NCBI GenBank assembly: GCA_025175895.1
Contig: CM046000.1
Location: forward strand, 96,518,753-96,582,752
Length of the DNA: 64,000 bases
Source: Wurfbainia villosa
Taxonomy: Eukaryota; Streptophyta; Magnoliopsida; Zingiberales; Zingiberaceae
Direction of reading: 5' to 3'
Part shown: positions 1 to 12,100 of the stretch, one piece after another
Position numbering within the stretch: the stretch's first letter is position 1
How the letters are laid out: every line of letters begins with the position of its first letter
Program-made: the position numbers and the translations under genes
Notes under the pieces: model-generated
What the model was told of the DNA's origin: nothing
What the model saw: the letters and a program-made list of their open reading frames with translations, nothing else
The model's database searches: none

Positions 1-705
1 CTCTTGCTCTACCGGTTCGGAATTAGTGATAGTGGAATTTGTATGTCGTAGGTGGCTAGATAGCTACCTGACATCTTGACTGGCTACGAGTCCCGGTTGT
101 GGTAGCATGTCATTGCCTGTAAGTAGTGCCTTTGACATTACTACGAGAGCCAAGAGGCTTGGTCATGATATTTTGATAAGTATTGCTGAAGATTGCAATA
201 GGTTCTATATGTTGCAGATGTATCGGATTGTATTAGGAAAATAGTAAGTATTGAAACGTTCTCCATGGTGGAACGACATGCAGGACATAGTTGATTGTGC
301 AGTCTGGTGTGCAGTGTGTCAATTAGTAAAGGTGGTATATAAATAATCAGCAAGGTTCTGTACCGAGATGGACGTGAAAGCATAGTATGATGGACAGTGT
401 TGGGAGATTATTTGGAATTCAGAAAGGACTTAGTATGATTAGCTAAGTCCGCTCATTTTCATTCGATCCATACGAGGAGTTTGTTGGATCGCTGGATAGG
501 TTATAAGGTGGTCGATATGAAGATACTATTCATACATTGGAAGAGATGCTATAAGCAGGTGGTTTGATTTTAAGGGATATCAGTAACCCCACTTAGTCAC
601 TTGAGGTGTGACTTGTCTCCAGATGCTTGAGATGGTTATAGGGACATCTCGTACTTATATACTAGTAGGAAATTTGGGGACCAAATTTTTATTAGTGGGG
701 GAGAA
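1..705 (+). mobile_element. Degenerate 3' internal tail of a plus-strand gypsy element (E')
   Basis: No coding domain is recognisable here. The last 45 bases, with a GGGGACCAAATTTTTATTAG-type stretch and then a purine tract, match the end of the internal region of the minus-strand element E just before its LTR (around 14820-14870). This marks the block as the 3' end of a related plus-strand element. The first 200 or so bases resemble 5180-5830, including a TCGTGGTAGCATGT-like repeat, so an F-type LTR fragment may be embedded here. Its assignment beyond position 240 is uncertain. Confidence 0.45.
692..704 (+). other. Polypurine tract of gypsy E'
   Basis: The purine run GTGGGGGAGA lies immediately before the TG that opens the LTR at 706. 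In LTR retrotransposons this site primes plus-strand DNA synthesis. It matches the reverse-strand tract at 14820-14830. Confidence 0.7.
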
Positions 706-3297
706 TGTAAAATACTGAAATTAAAATACGAAATTTAATGGCCAGAATTTCGGGGAAATAATCCTAGGGATTATTTTCGAGATTTTTAGGGAATTTTAGA
801 AATTTTTCCAGAATTTTTCTGGATTTAAATTGAGATTGTAAGAGGCTTTTACGGGGATAAAATAAACAGACTTTTAAAGGATCTGTTTAGATTAGTTAAT
901 AGGATTAATAAACCTAGGTTTTTACTTCCTAATTTCCCGATCTTTTTCTCCGCGCGCCGCAGGCAGTTCTTTTCTCTCGCGATCCGTTTCCACCCGACGC
1001 CGCCGAAACTTTTTCTTCTCCTTCTCTCAGTTTTCTCACGCGCCGCACCCGACCTTCTTTCCGTGAGTTTCCCCTCTGCCACAGCCGACGTTGTTCCCCT
1101 CCGCGGCCACAAGATCACCGCCGGCCTCCTTGACGCACCCCTCTTTCTCCGCAGCAGCCGGCGTCGCCCTCCTTTGCTACTGACGCCGCTGGTTTTGCCT
1201 GCAGCCACCGGATCGCCGTCGCGAGCCCTCTGTGTCGCCGGTGGGGGAGCTGCCCTTCTGGCCGAGCATCGCCGGAGGTAGGTAAACACTGCTCTTCCTT
1301 GACCTTGGGCGAGACCTAGTTGATATCTATGAATCTCTGTGGTTGAGCTCAATCTGCGAATTGGGCAGTGGTTTAGGGCAGTCAAGATTTGATCGGGTGA
1401 ACAGGGGATTTCCGTGAAAGTTTAGGGCAGCGGCTGGCGTTGGGTGTTCCGACGAACCAAGCTGTTTGGGGGAGTTGATCGAACCGGTAAGCACGATTTT
1501 TTGGTGTTATTCGGTTGATATTGGATGGTTGGATATATACTATTATATAGGGGTCTAGTGTTTGTTATGATTATGATGTTAGATCTAAAGCTAATCAAGA
1601 TTTAGGCTCTATTTGGGGGTGGATCTATTTTAGTTTGTGATGAGATTTCAATTAGGGTGATTAGATCCCTAAATTAGTGTAATTGGGAGTTGTGAGGGTT
1701 GTGAAAGGGTTAGATAAATTAGTGAAATTGGAAGTTGATTTGGGTTAATTGGTTATGTAAGAAATCGATTAAGTATTCGATTTGTCGGTGAATTGCATTT
1801 TGGGCTTAACAATAGTTATGTTGTATGCAGGTTTCGGTCACGAGGCAGGTTCACGATCGTGACGATTTGGTTCTTTTGCAGACATTTTATCAGGCGGGTA
1901 TTTTGACTTATCTTTTAGATATAGTCAAGTTGATATGTTAGTTAGGATAGCATGCAATACTTTTCATGTTTATATGCCTAGTATGCTTAGTGCCTACTTG
2001 CTACATGCATTTGATCAGTATGATTATATCTTCCCTGTTTTATTTGGATCATGGTTGCTTGGATCAGTTATATGCACTTATTGACTTTGCATATTATTCG
2101 GATGGATATTTGTAGTTGGATTTACATGCTTTAGTATCATGCACCATCTTGCATGATTGCATGCTGGCTGGACGGGGTTCCATTATTGTCGAGCCCGCAG
2201 TTAGTTACATGGCCTGCACACCCTGCCACTCATGGGTTAGTGGTACATCAGGAGGGTGTGTGCAGTTGCTCTGTCAGGCTCCGCTGGACCGCTCATGGGT
2301 AGCGACGAGGCAGCGTGGTAGCGGGCAGGGATCCCTCCTCTGGCCTATGACACCAGGAGATGAGAGCTTAGCTCCCCCACTATGTTTGGGGCAGGAGGAT
2401 AGGTGTACTCCGACAGCATCCTGTCCACTCGGTCACTCAGGAGCAGTGATGGCAGAGTGCACAGTTGTCATAGCCCTACCCACTCGGCTTCACCATTGCG
2501 TGTGAGGCGGCTGACTGGCGTCAGGGGTGACCATGTCATTGGCACGGCATGCATTTTGCACGGATTGCATTTGTATTGTGTTTGCTGCATTATTGTATTG
2601 ATGCCTTGGATGTTGCATATGATTGACATGCATACAGGATTCATATTCTTATATGGTGATGACTTTAGCTCTTATAGTAGGGCACATGCTCCTATATCAG
2701 GGTAGGAGACTCGGGTGAAAGTCTGATCCTTTAGCATTTCTTTCTTGCTTACCAAAGATATGAGACTGTACTGACATGATTAGTATTGTTAGCTATTTCT
2801 TACTATTCATATCGACTAGTATCCGCAGAGTTCTTTGAACTCACCCCGTTGATTTATATCTATTTCAGGATGGAGCTGTCAGGAGAGTCCAGCTGCCAAA
2901 CCCCATCGTCGTGGAAGTGTATTTTGTTATTTGTGTTTACGGTTTTTGGGTATTTGGATTAGAATATATGTTTAGGACTGGAGTTGGATATTTGTATCTG
3001 TGGATGTTTTGGTATGTCCTTAGGGACCTTTGATCGGATTTTTATTTCGATTGGATTTCGGTTGAGTATTCCTGCCCAGATGGCAGAAGGGGTAAGTCTA
3101 GTTAGAGTAGACTTTTGTTTACCTAGATTTGTTGGCCTGAGGCCTTATTATTATCTGCGTGTGATGTGGTATGATTCCGGTCGTGTTGACCGATGTATAG
3201 TGGCCGTGTAGGCCTTGTATAAAAATTGGTATTGTCACCCGTACAGGGGAGATGCTGCCGGATTTTCGTCTGGCGGGGACTCCCTCGGGGCGTGACA
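706..3297 (+). repeat. 3' LTR of gypsy family E, plus strand
   Basis: The block opens with TGTAAAATACTG right after a polypurine tract and ends CGGGGCGTGACA. It is the same family as the minus-strand LTR at 12412-14819, seen as shared start, shared end (the segment GATGCTGCCGGATTTTCGTC) and a strongly conserved block at 2160-2530. Length is about 2.6 kb. A GC-rich, pyrimidine-rich segment at about 940-1280 may be the transcribed leader. The flank after it is an unrelated copia-type LTR, so this element probably inserted into family G. Confidence 0.75.
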
Positions 3298-3663
3298 TGG
3301 AAAGTCTTGAGGACTTGGTAAGTTCACTAGGCTCGGGGTCCTTGAGTCGGTGAAGGATGATATTACGAAGCCGTGCACTTGGTGCATCCGAGGGACCGCC
3401 GGAAGGAGAGCGAATGGAGTGAGCCCAAAGGGAAGCATACTTCGAGGGCATGAGACGTGAAGGATGGCATTGCGAAGCTGTGCGCTTGGCGCATCCGAGA
3501 GACGTAGGCCGAGGGAAGAGAGCTTCGGTGAGGAACTCCATGAGGGAAGATGTGGACTTGGCCAAGTGGCTAAGACTGAGTGTTGGAGGCTCAAACTTGA
3601 TGTTTGAGGGTTTACCCGACGGTCGGATGGTCAAACAACTTGGTGTTTGAGGTTTTGTCCGAC

Positions 3664-4006
3664 GGCAGTCGACTGGCATAGGTGTCAGTCGACTGATCCA
3701 AGTCGACTAGGGTTCGACTGGTTTAAGACTATGAGTTTTGTGCTTGGTAGTCGACTGCCATGGACTGGCAGTCGACTGATGTCGACAGTAGTCGACTGCC
3801 GAAGGATGGCAATCGACTGATGGGAGTGTCGCGAGCATAAAATGCTCCGTAGCCGACTGGGTAGTCGGCTACTAGGTCACTAGTCGACTGCCATGGACTG
3901 CCAGTCGACTGGTAGGTGATCCGTTGGAACTTATCCGATGTGGATCTGGTCGTTGTAAGACAACGGCTACAACGACAGTCGACTGGGGCCTTTTGGCAGT
4001 CGACTA
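3664..4006. repeat. Cluster of GTCGACT palindromes and hairpins in LTR G
   Basis: Ten perfect copies of GTCGACT plus several one-base variants occur in about 340 bases. At 3749-3777 a perfect 12-base stem AGTCGACTGCCA pairs with its reverse complement across a 5-base loop. At 3851-3870 AGCCGACT pairs with AGTCGGCT across 4 bases. The same motif recurs near 52855-53150 and 63617. Confidence 0.85.
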
Positions 4007-4033
4007 CTGGGCGCGAAAACAACTTGATGTAGG

Positions 4034-4043
4034 TTATAAATGG
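4034..4043 (+). promoter_or_regulatory. Putative TATA box of LTR G
   Basis: TTATAAATGG lies in the LTR upstream of a segment that is conserved between the two family G copies. The position fits the U3/R boundary of an LTR promoter, but this is inferred from sequence only. Confidence 0.35.
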
Positions 4044-4775
4044 AGCTCAAGTGGGAGGATTTTGCCAAGACTTTTGTGAAGCTATTGGAGGGGAATTGTT
4101 GCTGCATTCCAGACCTTCAAGAGCCATCTAAAGAAAGCTACAAGCAAAGGGTTCAAATCAAGCATTGTAAAGTGTTCTTTACGTGTATTTCGTATTTGTC
4201 TTTTGTATTGCTTGTATTTCATATATTACTTGTTGTAATAGCTTGTGAGAGGTTTCTCCACCTCCGACGTGTAGTCGAGAAGGAGTTTAGTTAGTGTCGT
4301 GCGCATAACTAGAGCTCGGTGAGCTCGCCCATGAAGTAGGAACCATTCGGTTCTGAAACATGTATATGCTTGTGTATTGCTTGTGATTGTTATGTGTTGT
4401 TAGTATTGTTATTATCATTGTTATTCCACTGCGCTAACAACAATCGTAGACAAGCAACGCAATAAGAACGAGTAAATTCCACCATCGGACGATTGAGGTC
4501 TATTCACCCCCCTCTAGCCGGGCCAACACACACCAATCGATCCCCTACAACAGTCTCATATGTGGGGAAGGACAATGCAGTTTGCATATCAGGTGAGTAA
4601 TCTCTACCCTGGTCAGGTAGATGGTTAATATTGATGCATGAAATTTTATGTTGATGATAGTATCATTACCTTAACTCTATTCTTTTTTACTCTTGTGCTT
4701 GATACTTAGCCTTTGAACTTTGAGATGCTCTGTTTGTTATCTTTACAGTTTCGTCCATCACTATTGTTGATTATA

Positions 4776-4779
<4 letters not shown>

Positions 4780-4819
<40 letters not shown>
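4780..4819. repeat. (AT)n microsatellite
   Basis: An uninterrupted TA dinucleotide run of about 40 bases inside LTR F. Confidence 0.95.
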
Positions 4820-4822
<3 letters not shown>

Positions 4823-5429
4823 ATCTATGAATGTTGCATAGGTACATGAAGTTGAGTACGGTCGTTGTCTTTGATTGGTCATCATGTTATACCTCTAGAG
4901 TTGGTGATGGTTATATCTATAGACTTGGTTGTCTTATTGCATGACCTTGCATTAAGCATCTCCTATTGACCATGATTACCATGGATGGTTGAGTGGGTGG
5001 TTCTGTGATCTTTTAGAATTTAGTGCATAATTATATTGATTACATTGTTTACTTAGGTTATCTTATAGTTACACTTTACGGTCTTGCTAGAACTGCTTTG
5101 ATCCTATATCTGCTGGACCCTTGGATTCTAGGTTGCTTGCTCATCATTAGCATGTAGTTATTGATTGATATTATTGCTACACTTACCTATTATGTGTTGG
5201 ATTCATACGTCGTCTATATCTAGATAGCTACTTTATATCTTAAGTACTCACGAGACTTATTCGTGGTAGCATGTTATAGCATGCATGATTGAACTAGTAG
5301 AAATGATATAATTTAGGCTTAACCGTATCAACGTGTTCATGAGTAAATTTATGATCTTTATCGACTTGATAGACGTTTCATGCTAGACGAGTTGGATAAC
5401 CCTAGCCTTAATAACCTAGGATAATCGAC

Positions 5430-5750
5430 TGCCTATGAGACCCATTCATGGTGACATGTTGTTGCATACAGATGATAATTAGATAGTTATACACTCTGAC
5501 TGACCACGAGACCCATTCGTGGTAGCATGTTATTGTGTGCAGTCAATAGCTAGATAGTTATATACTCTGTCTTCCCACGAGACTCATTCGTGGCAGCATG
5601 TCATTGCTCACAGACATTGATTCTTTATATTGCCTGTCTACCCACGAGTCCCATTTGTGGTAGCATGTATTTACGCATAGACAGTGCTCTGTATATTGCT
5701 TACCTGCCCACGAGTCTCATTCGTGGTAGCATGTTGTTGCCCGCAGATAG
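5430..5750. repeat. Tandem array of about 64-base units, each with a CCACGA/TCGTGG hairpin
   Basis: Five diverged units, each containing CACGAG-ACCCAT-TCGTGG followed by AGCATGT and a variable TA-rich spacer. The core folds as a 5-6 base stem with a 7-base loop. A single related unit is at about 5248-5275 and another at about 85-115. Confidence 0.75.
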
Positions 5751-6500
5751 TGCCCCTTGGTATTACCACAAGAGTCATGAGACTTTGTTGTGATATCTTG
5801 ATATTTATTGTTTGTAGATTATGAGTTGATCACCGGTGCAATATTATTCATGCACGTTATCGGTATAAGTTACGTTGTTGTATATTTGCTCAGGTTGTTA
5901 TGAGTTGTGTCATTGTAGACTATCATGTGAGTTAGTACATTACATTACCTTTGGTGGATTAGGTTGGTATATGCATTTATTTTATTCATATTGATAGTTA
6001 TTTGTTATTACCTTTAAGACTGTATACCTGTTGATCTCCATATACTATATTGTTGTTCATGCACTTTCATATTACCGCTGAGTTTTAAACTCACCACCAC
6101 AGACCCTGGGTTTTCTTGTCACCCAGGTAACAGGTAGAAGATTCCTAGGATGCTTGGAGCTCCGCTAGATGTCCCATCTCACACCGAGCGTTTGGATTTT
6201 ATTTCGGTTTCATGTTGTATTATTTTTGGATGGTATGTTTCAGATTTTATTCCATATTGCTTCCGCATTTTGGTTATGGTTTTGGTTTGGGTGTTGGATT
6301 TGTTATTATGCTAAAGTCGCACCGGTGCACATCTTTGTGTCTTTGTGGTTGTATTATTTGGTAGTATTACTTCATTATGATATAGGGTTTATGGATGTTG
6401 ACAGCTATGTGGGCCTTATATCGGTGTTTATCTTACATTGTCACTAGAGGGCACTGTCTGGTCAACGGACAAGTATACCCTCAGGGCGTGACAATTTTAT

Positions 6501-6512
6501 TGGTATCAGAGC
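6501..6512 (+). other. Primer binding site (tRNA-iMet), gypsy F
   Basis: TGGTATCAGAGC is complementary to the 3' end of plant initiator methionine tRNA, the usual minus-strand primer of many plant LTR retrotransposons. It lies seven bases after the LTR end. The internal region of F is cut off 42 bases later by the CACTA insertion. Confidence 0.8.
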
Positions 6513-6554
6513 CCTAGGTTGCGGAGCCCACACTTTTGGATTTTTATTTCGCTC

Positions 6555-6570
6555 CACTACAAGAAAAAAG
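6555..6570. repeat. CACTA terminal inverted repeat (left)
   Basis: CACTACAAGAAAAAAG, matching the family consensus for plant CACTA ends. I did not find the reverse-complement partner (ending CTTGTAGTG) in the window. Confidence 0.8.
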
Positions 6571-6572
6571 CT

Positions 6573-7110
6573 CATAGACAACGCTTTTTATCCGTTGTCT
6601 ATGTGGCAGTAAAAGCGTTGTTAAAAGTCTGACTAATGACAACGGATAAAAAAACATTGTCTTTTCTAGAAAAGACAACGCTTTTGCAATGGGAAAAAAC
6701 ATTGTCTTTTCTTGCAAATACAACGCTTTTGCAATGGAGAATAAGCATTGTCTTTTCTAGCAAAGACAACGTTGTTGCAATAGAAAAAAAGTGTTGTAGT
6801 GTTTCGCAATACCAACACTTTTGCAACCCATAAAAAGCGTTGTCTTTGCTAGAAAAGACAATATTTTTACAACGGATAAAAAGTATTGTCGTTGTTAGAA
6901 ACGACAACGATTTTACAACGAATTAAAGCGTTGTCTTTTTAGCACATATAGAGAATTTGCATTAAGTGTTGTCTTTTAGCATATACAATATTTTTTTTGT
7001 GTGCAATGGATAAAAAATATTATCGTTTAAAATGAAATATCAATTTTTATCAATAAATAAAAACCGTTGTCTTTTATATCTACAAAAAACGTTGTTTATT
7101 ATATTACATG
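6573..7110. repeat. CACTA subterminal repeat region
   Basis: Many copies, in both orientations, of motifs such as GACAACGCTTTT, TTGCAATGG and AAAAGCGTTGTC. At 6573-6603 CATAGACAACG and its exact reverse complement form an 11-base stem with a 9-base loop just inside the TIR. Such arrays are the transposase-binding ends in En/Spm elements. The short open frames here are shadows of the repeats. Confidence 0.8.
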
Positions 7111-9107
7111 AAGAACTACTTAATTAAACACTTATAAATAACACCAATTAAAATATCATTAAAGTACAACTAATCAATCTCCTTACAATTGAAACATAAA
7201 TAGTGCATAATCGACAAATAATAAAAAACAGAAAGTGTGAAGTCATAATCCATAAACTTGGGATCCAAGTTAAGTTTACAAAATTAAACAAAAAACCTAC
7301 ATACTAGACATGCATATTAGTTCCAACCTATCTTGCTTTTTAGATTGAAACTTTCTGGATTGCATCTTGCCAAAAAATCCCCCTTTGAGTTTCTTTCCAC
7401 ATTCATCTACAAGGAAAGAAATTATTACATTATAATTAAAATGATCAATATAAATCTTGCACAGATTCCTAACAACAATTTGACAGTATCTCAAGAAAAG
7501 AGTCAACATAAAGATAATTGCTGGGGCACAAGCTGAAATTTGTGTTCTATCAAGCGAAGAATAGCTATGGTTTCGCAAGTGAACAGAAGTCTTTTACACA
7601 GAAGAAATATATGATACAAGCATCAAAATACTAGTTGAATTTTGGACACAGAGTAAAACTTACAAAAATCTATTTCCCTTAAATTTTCTTCAACTTCAGT
7701 GTCATCAGTGGAGGCAACATCTGCAAAAAAAGAAACTAATCATAGAAGATCACCATGTATTGCAGAAGAAAAGAAATCCTAGAAAAAATAGTTCCACATG
7801 CATATGGATGGGTAAATATGGTCATTTTACCTACTTTACATTTGTATTACAGACTATAAGTTAATTTTCAATCATTCTAATCCTTCTAATGCTTGATTTA
7901 TACCTGTGACAGTGCATGCATGTACGAGGAGGCATGTATACATGCATGGATACAAACCTATCCATGCAAGTAGTAGTACTGTTGGTCAAAAGTTGTTCTT
8001 CCTCTATCTCGTAAAAGACGAGAAGTAATGCTTCATGAAGGTTTAATCTGAATCACTCTTACAAAGGTGCAGGAAAAAAAACTCGTGAGTTGTAACAATA
8101 ATAATACGCTACTTTTGGCTATCCATGCATATGGATGATGAACTCGCAACTCAAAGAGGGGACTCAAGTGCAGAATCAGAAAGCACGATGAAGATAGAAG
8201 GCTTCCAGGTTTCTCAAGGTAAATTTTGGTTCAATTGTTTACAAGAAAAAGCATTCAACCAATATGTTTCTTGTAGGTTTTTTTCCTGATGCGGTGTTGA
8301 AGCTATGAAAAAACTGCATATGATGAACTTGTTAAATATATGAAGAAAGAAAATGAAGTTATCTGTATACGAATAGCAACAAACTGCAGTCTAATCATCT
8401 AACTGCAGAATCTCCATTCGAAAACAACAAAATCATTAACCTTGAGAAATTCAAAATGAGTTGGTACTTGGTAGATCAGAGACCCACTTTGAGTACAACA
8501 ACCTTTTATCTTATATAGGTTAATCAACATTAAGAATCTCACAGATCTAATGCATTGACCTTAGAGTTGAATCATCTAACTGCAAAATTGTGAAAGGATG
8601 GAACCCGATACAAGTTGCAAAGTATTTTATGCAAAAATCAATAGGTCAAATTCAGCCATTTTCCTATTCCTCATCTGAGCAATATCTTTCATGGTATGAT
8701 TACAGGTAAATCTTGTTGTTCAAATGCTGGAACCTGAGAATACTAAATCAAATGAAGTTTGCTTTTTAATCTCATAGTACATACCATACAATATAAACAG
8801 TAGAAACCAACAGGACCTTCTATGCCAATTTTTTTTATTATTATTAACATTTCTGGATTATTGATCCGATCAATTGGAATTAGGCAATCTAGATCAATGA
8901 CCTTCTATGTCATATACTTTATAAGATAGTTGTCAAAATTGCATAATTCACTTATCATGCAATATAATTCATGTGGAAAATTAATGTAATATGTTAAAAA
9001 AATGCAATTATGAATAATGAAAAACCGAAGTAAATGCAATTTATGTATATAATTTTAATGAAATGGAAAAAGATAGCTAAGAAACTATATCATTTAGCAT
9101 TCCATAC
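7111..9107. other. AT-rich CACTA internal DNA, no gene seen
   Basis: About 2 kb of AT-rich DNA between the subterminal repeats and the last exon of the minus-strand gene. I see no conserved domain, RNA gene or clear repeat. It would lie downstream of the CACTA second gene. Confidence 0.5.
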
Positions 9108-12100
9108 CTACTCATAAATATGATCTTGTATACATTCTGTCAATTCAGGCTTCACCTCATCAATTTCTTCTCGAGAGTATGACATTTTTGTAAACTGTGA
9201 ACACACACAAAAAATATCAAGTGTTAATGAAAACAACAATCACATAAATAGTGTATTTCAAATTGTTTATGATAAACAAGATAATCTTACTATTGATCGT
9301 AGTGAATCTCTCTCGATAGTTTCAACTTCTTCAATAATTTGTCTCATAAATCTCATCACATAATAAGCACATTATTTTGCATTTGGCTGTCTAGGAACCT
9401 ATGTTAATTAGAAATAAATTGTTAATAACATTTATATACATTAAAATATATCTTCAATATAATTAACGCATACCTATACTACTTCCCACACAATATTTTT
9501 TCTAGCTTTCTTCCCCTTGTTTGAATTAAACAATCTTAAAGCCCTTCATACATTAATAATATTTGATATATAAGTGTTTTATTTACTAAATTAAATACTT
9601 AATCAAAAAATCATATGAACTCACATTTCCACTACATATTTCCAATCCTCATCGCTAATGCAATGATTTAAAGAATCCAACAAATATATAACCTCCTTGT
9701 ACGGGTCAATGACCGTGAGAATCCAATGTCAACTATGCATAAACATATAATTATTTCATACAATTCAATAAATTACCTAAAGAAAGCAATTGAAAATAAT
9801 ATTTTAATTCTTACTTACCTGATATTACATGGTACCAAAACAAGTTAATCAACTGATGCACCACTTAACCTATCTGCTAAAAGACTTGCCCTTTGGTTTA
9901 ATTGTTCAAGCTTACATGTTTTGTCATGTATAGTTTTTGCCACATATGGGATGTTGTATGGATTGACAAATCTAAATTTATCTTTCTTTCTATCATTCAC
10001 CATCTTTTTATAAAGATACCTGCCATTGCAACCATAAAGAAGATAGGTTAAGTTACAGAATGTTATGCTACAAAAATCAGATTCCAAGTTTACAACAATG
10101 AAAATAAAATAAAATCTTAGAAGAATTAGTTGATGAAAGAATTAAATGATACCACTTACCATATGTATCCAATTACACAATTTCCTGAAAGTGGCTCCAA
10201 ATGATAGAAAGGAATGATGTCCTCAAGGTGTAGAAGAAGTTTATAATCATCATCAAACACATCATGATCTAAACACAATGATATATATTTTCCTCCTTCT
10301 AGAACACGCTTACTATAACAATATAACATATGTAATGATCTTGGGACACTTGTTGTCAAAGTATGTTTCATTTTTGGTAGTTCAAAGTTCTTCCTTCAAG
10401 CCTTTTAATAATTACACATATAAACAAGTCAGATAGGTTTAATAATTAAAAAAATATGACAATTTACTTTGAAATATAATATCACATGTACCTCATCTTT
10501 CTTAACTATCAAGTGTTGTGGCCAACCCACATGGGTTCCTACAGCATTACCAATTACTTCACATTCACTTGGAAGTGGATGTGGCAAAGGTGATGATTTG
10601 TCCACTGCTTCATCAATGGAGACTCACATACAATTCTTGGGTAATGGAGCACCATGAAGTAATTTATCATATTCATTGACACAAATAATTCTACCATATG
10701 CAGTAATATTTTGGTTAGATTCTAATGTCAATGCAACTGATTTGCCCTAAAATACAAATAGGCATATCAATAAATTTTACTAACTCTATAATAGTAAGTA
10801 ATAAAATTACAATTATCATAATACCTATAAAGCATCAGTTTTTCTCACAATCTACAAGTCATATTGATCGATTTTCATATTGTCTTTAATCAGGTAAGGT
10901 ACCTTCACTGAGTAGCTGCCTTTGTCATCTATTAAAATGTCACATGCACCCCTTTTATATACCATTTCTTCAAGTTTTTGTATAGATGAATCTTGGTCTG
11001 AAATTTTTTTATTTGCCTCCATCATCTCCCTTTTATGTTCATTGATTACATCTTGGCCAATATCAACACCCTTTCACATTTTGCCAACATTGAAATAAAT
11101 TGTTGGAGTGACATGACCTCCAATACCCCTCACACGTACAATATGTTCTTTAGTCTCAAGTGCTTTTGTAAGTATATCTTCTTTTGTCCCCTCAATTTTC
11201 AGCTTACCCTCTCACTTTTGTTGTATGTAATCATCCTATCATGTACATTAAAAAGAAATAGTACTAAAAAAGTTTCAATTTCAATAAAACTGTTTGATTT
11301 TTTTTATTGTTTATTTGTTTACAATCTTGTGTACTCTTTTCGTCAAATCCTCGCCTTCAAAGTTCCCTTCTTTGTTGACTCGTCCTTTCTTCCACATAAT
11401 AACTCTATTAATGTCATCATCATCACATAATTCAGTCGCCTACAATAAGAAAAATCCAATGACATATGTGAAATAATTTTATGTGAATAAATTGGAGGGT
11501 TCATATGGAAATATGCTCAAAATATTCTTACTATTTCTTCAGCAAAGCGTGCATATCCTTTACGTGCAAGTCGATGAGGGTATATGTGTTGTTTTCTTCT
11601 CTCTTTTTGTTGATCACTTAGTTTCTATTTATTTCAAACAACAACATATCAAATTTGTGTATAAAATATGACTTATGGTTGACTAATTTTAAAATAAGAA
11701 ATTAAGAAACTTACAATGAAATCTTCCGACATGCGACTAATGACAAACAAACTCCAATCATTTCTTGAAATACCATAGCCAGTAGGTGGCTCAGTCAACT
11801 CTTCGAGTTTGTCAAGTTTGTTTAAAATGAACGTCTGAGTGAGATGAGTTTTGTATTGACGCCACTTACTATTTGCTGATTTCAAACAACCCTTCTTCTA
11901 TGTTGTATCAACATTATACATCAACTATAAATCACAAAATTGAAAATACGTTAACAATATTAACATATAAGATTAAATATGTCATAACAATATGAATATA
12001 CATATCAAAGTAAAAAGTACTAACTTACATTAACTGATTCCCATATCAATTCTTTAACATCACTTGGAACTTGCTTCCAGGTCTTGTAAATAATTGTAAC

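Larger units (their letters stand above)
3298..4552 (+). repeat. 5'-truncated copia-type LTR, family G
   Basis: The 3' half (about 3920-4300) is clearly homologous to 63630-64000, including GAGGTTTCTCCACCTCC followed by GTCGAGAAGGAG. The end has the ATTCACCCCCCTCTAGC signature common at the ends of SIRE-like copia LTRs and stops at about CTACAACA (4552). A TATA-like TTATAAATGG lies at 4034-4043. Two diverged units of about 107 bases start at 3352 and 3459. The 5' end was lost where the family E LTR abuts at 3297. No primer site follows, so this is a solo or broken LTR. The exact right end is uncertain by some 20 bases. Confidence 0.6.
4553..6493 (+). repeat. End of a gypsy 5' LTR, family F (start not resolved)
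   Basis: The block ends CAGGGCGTGACA at 6493 and is followed seven bases later by a tRNA-iMet primer site, so it is the 3' part of a 5' LTR read on the plus strand. The end resembles that of family E. It contains an (AT)n microsatellite near 4780 and a hairpin tandem array at about 5430-5750. No gene is visible. The left boundary is hidden by the family G LTR. Confidence 0.6.

Noticed and set aside
849..1385. Minus-strand arginine-rich open frame of 178 codons
   Set aside because: It lies in the GC-rich part of an LTR, with other frames open as well. Composition explains it.
2116..2505. A 130-codon open frame in LTR E, also present as a 118-codon frame in the minus-strand copy (13196-13552)
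   Set aside because: Both copies end at the same stop, but the differences I can see are nearly all amino-acid changing (about eight, against about one silent), and both start from TTG. The DNA block is conserved, not the protein.
3660..4020. CRISPR-like array of GTCGACTG words
   Set aside because: Spacing is irregular, the words are palindromic, and the context is a plant LTR.
4040..4294. Small membrane protein of 84 codons
   Set aside because: It overlaps the conserved R/U5-like part of LTR G; the hydrophobic stretch comes from T-rich DNA and is not maintained at 63770-64000.
6599..6907. Overlapping open frames on both strands
   Set aside because: They arise from the CACTA subterminal repeat.
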